Shown here one piece after another: positions 5,966 through 6,872 of a stretch of 6,872 bases of DNA. The stretch is from Balneolaceae bacterium (GTDB lineage: Bacteria > Bacteroidota > Rhodothermia > Balneolales > Balneolaceae). A program made the translations under genes and the position numbers. Location of the stretch: NCBI GenBank assembly GCA_007126675.1, contig SLAU01000381.1, positions 1-6,872 on the forward strand. Direction: 5' to 3'. Below the pieces are notes generated by a model. It did no database searches. It was not told the origin of the DNA and saw only the letters and a list, made by a program, of their open reading frames with translations. Numbering within the stretch: the first letter of the stretch is position 1; each line of letters begins with the position of its first letter.

Positions 5966-6872
5966 ATGAATATTCTATTTACATGTGCAGGGCGAAGAAA
6001 CTATTTAATTAACTACTTCCGCGAGGAGCTACATGGAGAAGGGAAAATTATTGCAGCAGATTACTCTACAGAAGCTGCGGCCATGGAAGAAGCAGACATC
6101 GCAGTTCCTGTTCCGTCAGTTTATGATAAAAAGTATATAAGTAGTCTCTCAGCAATTATTGAAAAATATGAAGTGAATCTTTTGATATCACTTAATGATC
6201 TGGAACTTCCAATTCTTGCAGCTAATCGTGAACTGTTAGAAAATAAGGGATGCAAAGTTGTTCTTTCGAGTACAGAGGTTATTGATATCTGTTTTGATAA
6301 GCTTAAGACGATTCAGTTTGCTAAAAAAATTGGTATACGTTCACCATTAACATTTTCAACTCTTCATGATGCACTGAATGCATTGAATAATGGAACAATA
6401 GAGTTCCCGCTGGTTATTAAACCGAGGTGGGGAAGCTCATCGGTTGGAATTGAATTTCCGGAATCTGTTAAAGAGCTGAAGCTGGCGTATGAACTTATCA
6501 ATACCAAGCTTGATAAGTCGATTTTGAAGGAAAGCAGTTCAGTTGAAAGGGATCGGGCATTGTTGATTCAAAATAAGCTGGATGGTGACGAATACGGGGT
6601 AGATGTTATCAATGACTTTAATCAGGTTAACAGGACTGTAATTGTAAAGAAAAAAGTTGCAATGCGATCCGGCGAAACGGATAAAGCAAAAACTGTATAC
6701 CAAAAGGAATTAATGGCAACAGGTGCACTAATTGGTGAAAAATTAGGGCACATTGGCAATCTGGATTGTGATTTTTTTATAGGCCAATCTGGTGAAATCT
6801 ATTTGTTGGAGATGAATCCTCGATTCGGTGGAGGTTATCCTTTTTCTCATGAGGCAGGAGTTAATCTGCCAA
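5966..6872 (+). CDS. ATP-grasp ligase, CarB-like (partial, 3' end missing)
   Basis: The frame opens at ATG 5966 and stays open to the window edge, giving 302 residues without a stop. It is an ATP-grasp enzyme of the carbamoyl-phosphate synthase large-chain/PylC-like type, which forms an acyl-phosphate from a carboxylate and ATP and couples it to an amine or similar nucleophile. The N-terminus (F-T-C-A-G-R-R, 5-11) looks like the pre-ATP-grasp Rossmann strand and Gly-rich turn. S-L-N-D-L-E at 75-80 and D-K-L-K-T at 111-115 are typical, V-I-K-P-R-W-G-S-S-S at 150-159 gives the ATP-binding Lys and flexible loop, and L-E-M-N-P-R at 281-286 gives the Mg-binding Glu282 and Asn284. The catalytic core is therefore complete; probably only a short C-terminal part is missing. 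It lies three bases after the PLP enzyme gene, so the two are probably co-translated. In polysaccharide loci such proteins are thought to attach amino acids or similar groups to sugars; the substrates here are unknown. Confidence 0.92.
   Translation, partial: MNILFTCAGRRNYLINYFREELHGEGKIIAADYSTEAAAMEEADIAVPVPSVYDKKYISSLSAIIEKYEVNLLISLNDLELPILAANRELLENKGCKVVLSSTEVIDICFDKLKTIQFAKKIGIRSPLTFSTLHDALNALNNGTIEFPLVIKPRWGSSSVGIEFPESVKELKLAYELINTKLDKSILKESSSVERDRALLIQNKLDGDEYGVDVINDFNQVNRTVIVKKKVAMRSGETDKAKTVYQKELMATGALIGEKLGHIGNLDCDFFIGQSGEIYLLEMNPRFGGGYPFSHEAGVNLP

Noticed and set aside
1..6872. CRISPR array, insertion sequence, tRNA, rRNA or defence system
   Set aside because: I saw no spaced direct repeats, transposase motifs or terminal inverted repeats, and no RNA gene signatures. 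The QueC-like gene recalls defence systems, but no partner gene of such a system is present.

Overview
The window reads as part of a surface-polysaccharide (capsule, O-antigen or exopolysaccharide) biosynthesis locus, with every convincing gene on the + strand. The DNA is AT-rich. Start codons mostly follow A/T-rich leaders with no clear Shine-Dalgarno, which suggests Bacteroidota or a close relative such as Balneolota. Several proteins, most clearly the divergent deacetylase at 1823-2956, resemble families I recall from capsule loci of that group. The taxonomy is an inference; there is no rRNA or tRNA gene to anchor it.

Layout. Bases 2-79 may be the end of a hydrophobic membrane protein. After a 90-base AT-rich gap come three tightly spaced genes: a stand-alone QueC-like PP-loop ATPase with a complete four-cysteine zinc site (170-889), a NodB-type polysaccharide deacetylase (907-1812) and a second, divergent NodB-fold protein (1823-2956). 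A 157-base non-coding gap follows, the only sizeable internal gap, and it carries a perfect 12-base palindrome. The second block is a PaaK/CapK-like adenylate-forming ligase (3114-4451), a minimal PglC-type initiating sugar-phosphate transferase (4465-5079), a fold-type II PLP enzyme of the ACC deaminase/D-cysteine desulfhydrase family (best start TTG 5081, end 5962) and an ATP-grasp ligase cut by the window end (5966-6872).

How the genes may work together. The PglC-type transferase would load the first sugar phosphate onto the polyprenyl carrier at the inner membrane. No glycosyltransferase is present among the other genes. Instead there are two likely deacetylases, three different ATP-dependent activating enzymes (PP-loop, adenylate-forming, ATP-grasp) and a PLP enzyme acting on amino-acid-like substrates. 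The simplest reading is a decoration module: sugars are deacetylated to expose amines, and an amino-acid-derived or acyl group is made, activated and attached. This pathway is inferred from gene content and not proven by the sequence. The most unusual parts are the QueC-like gene without other queuosine genes, the tandem dissimilar deacetylases, and the adjacent PLP enzyme and ATP-grasp pair.
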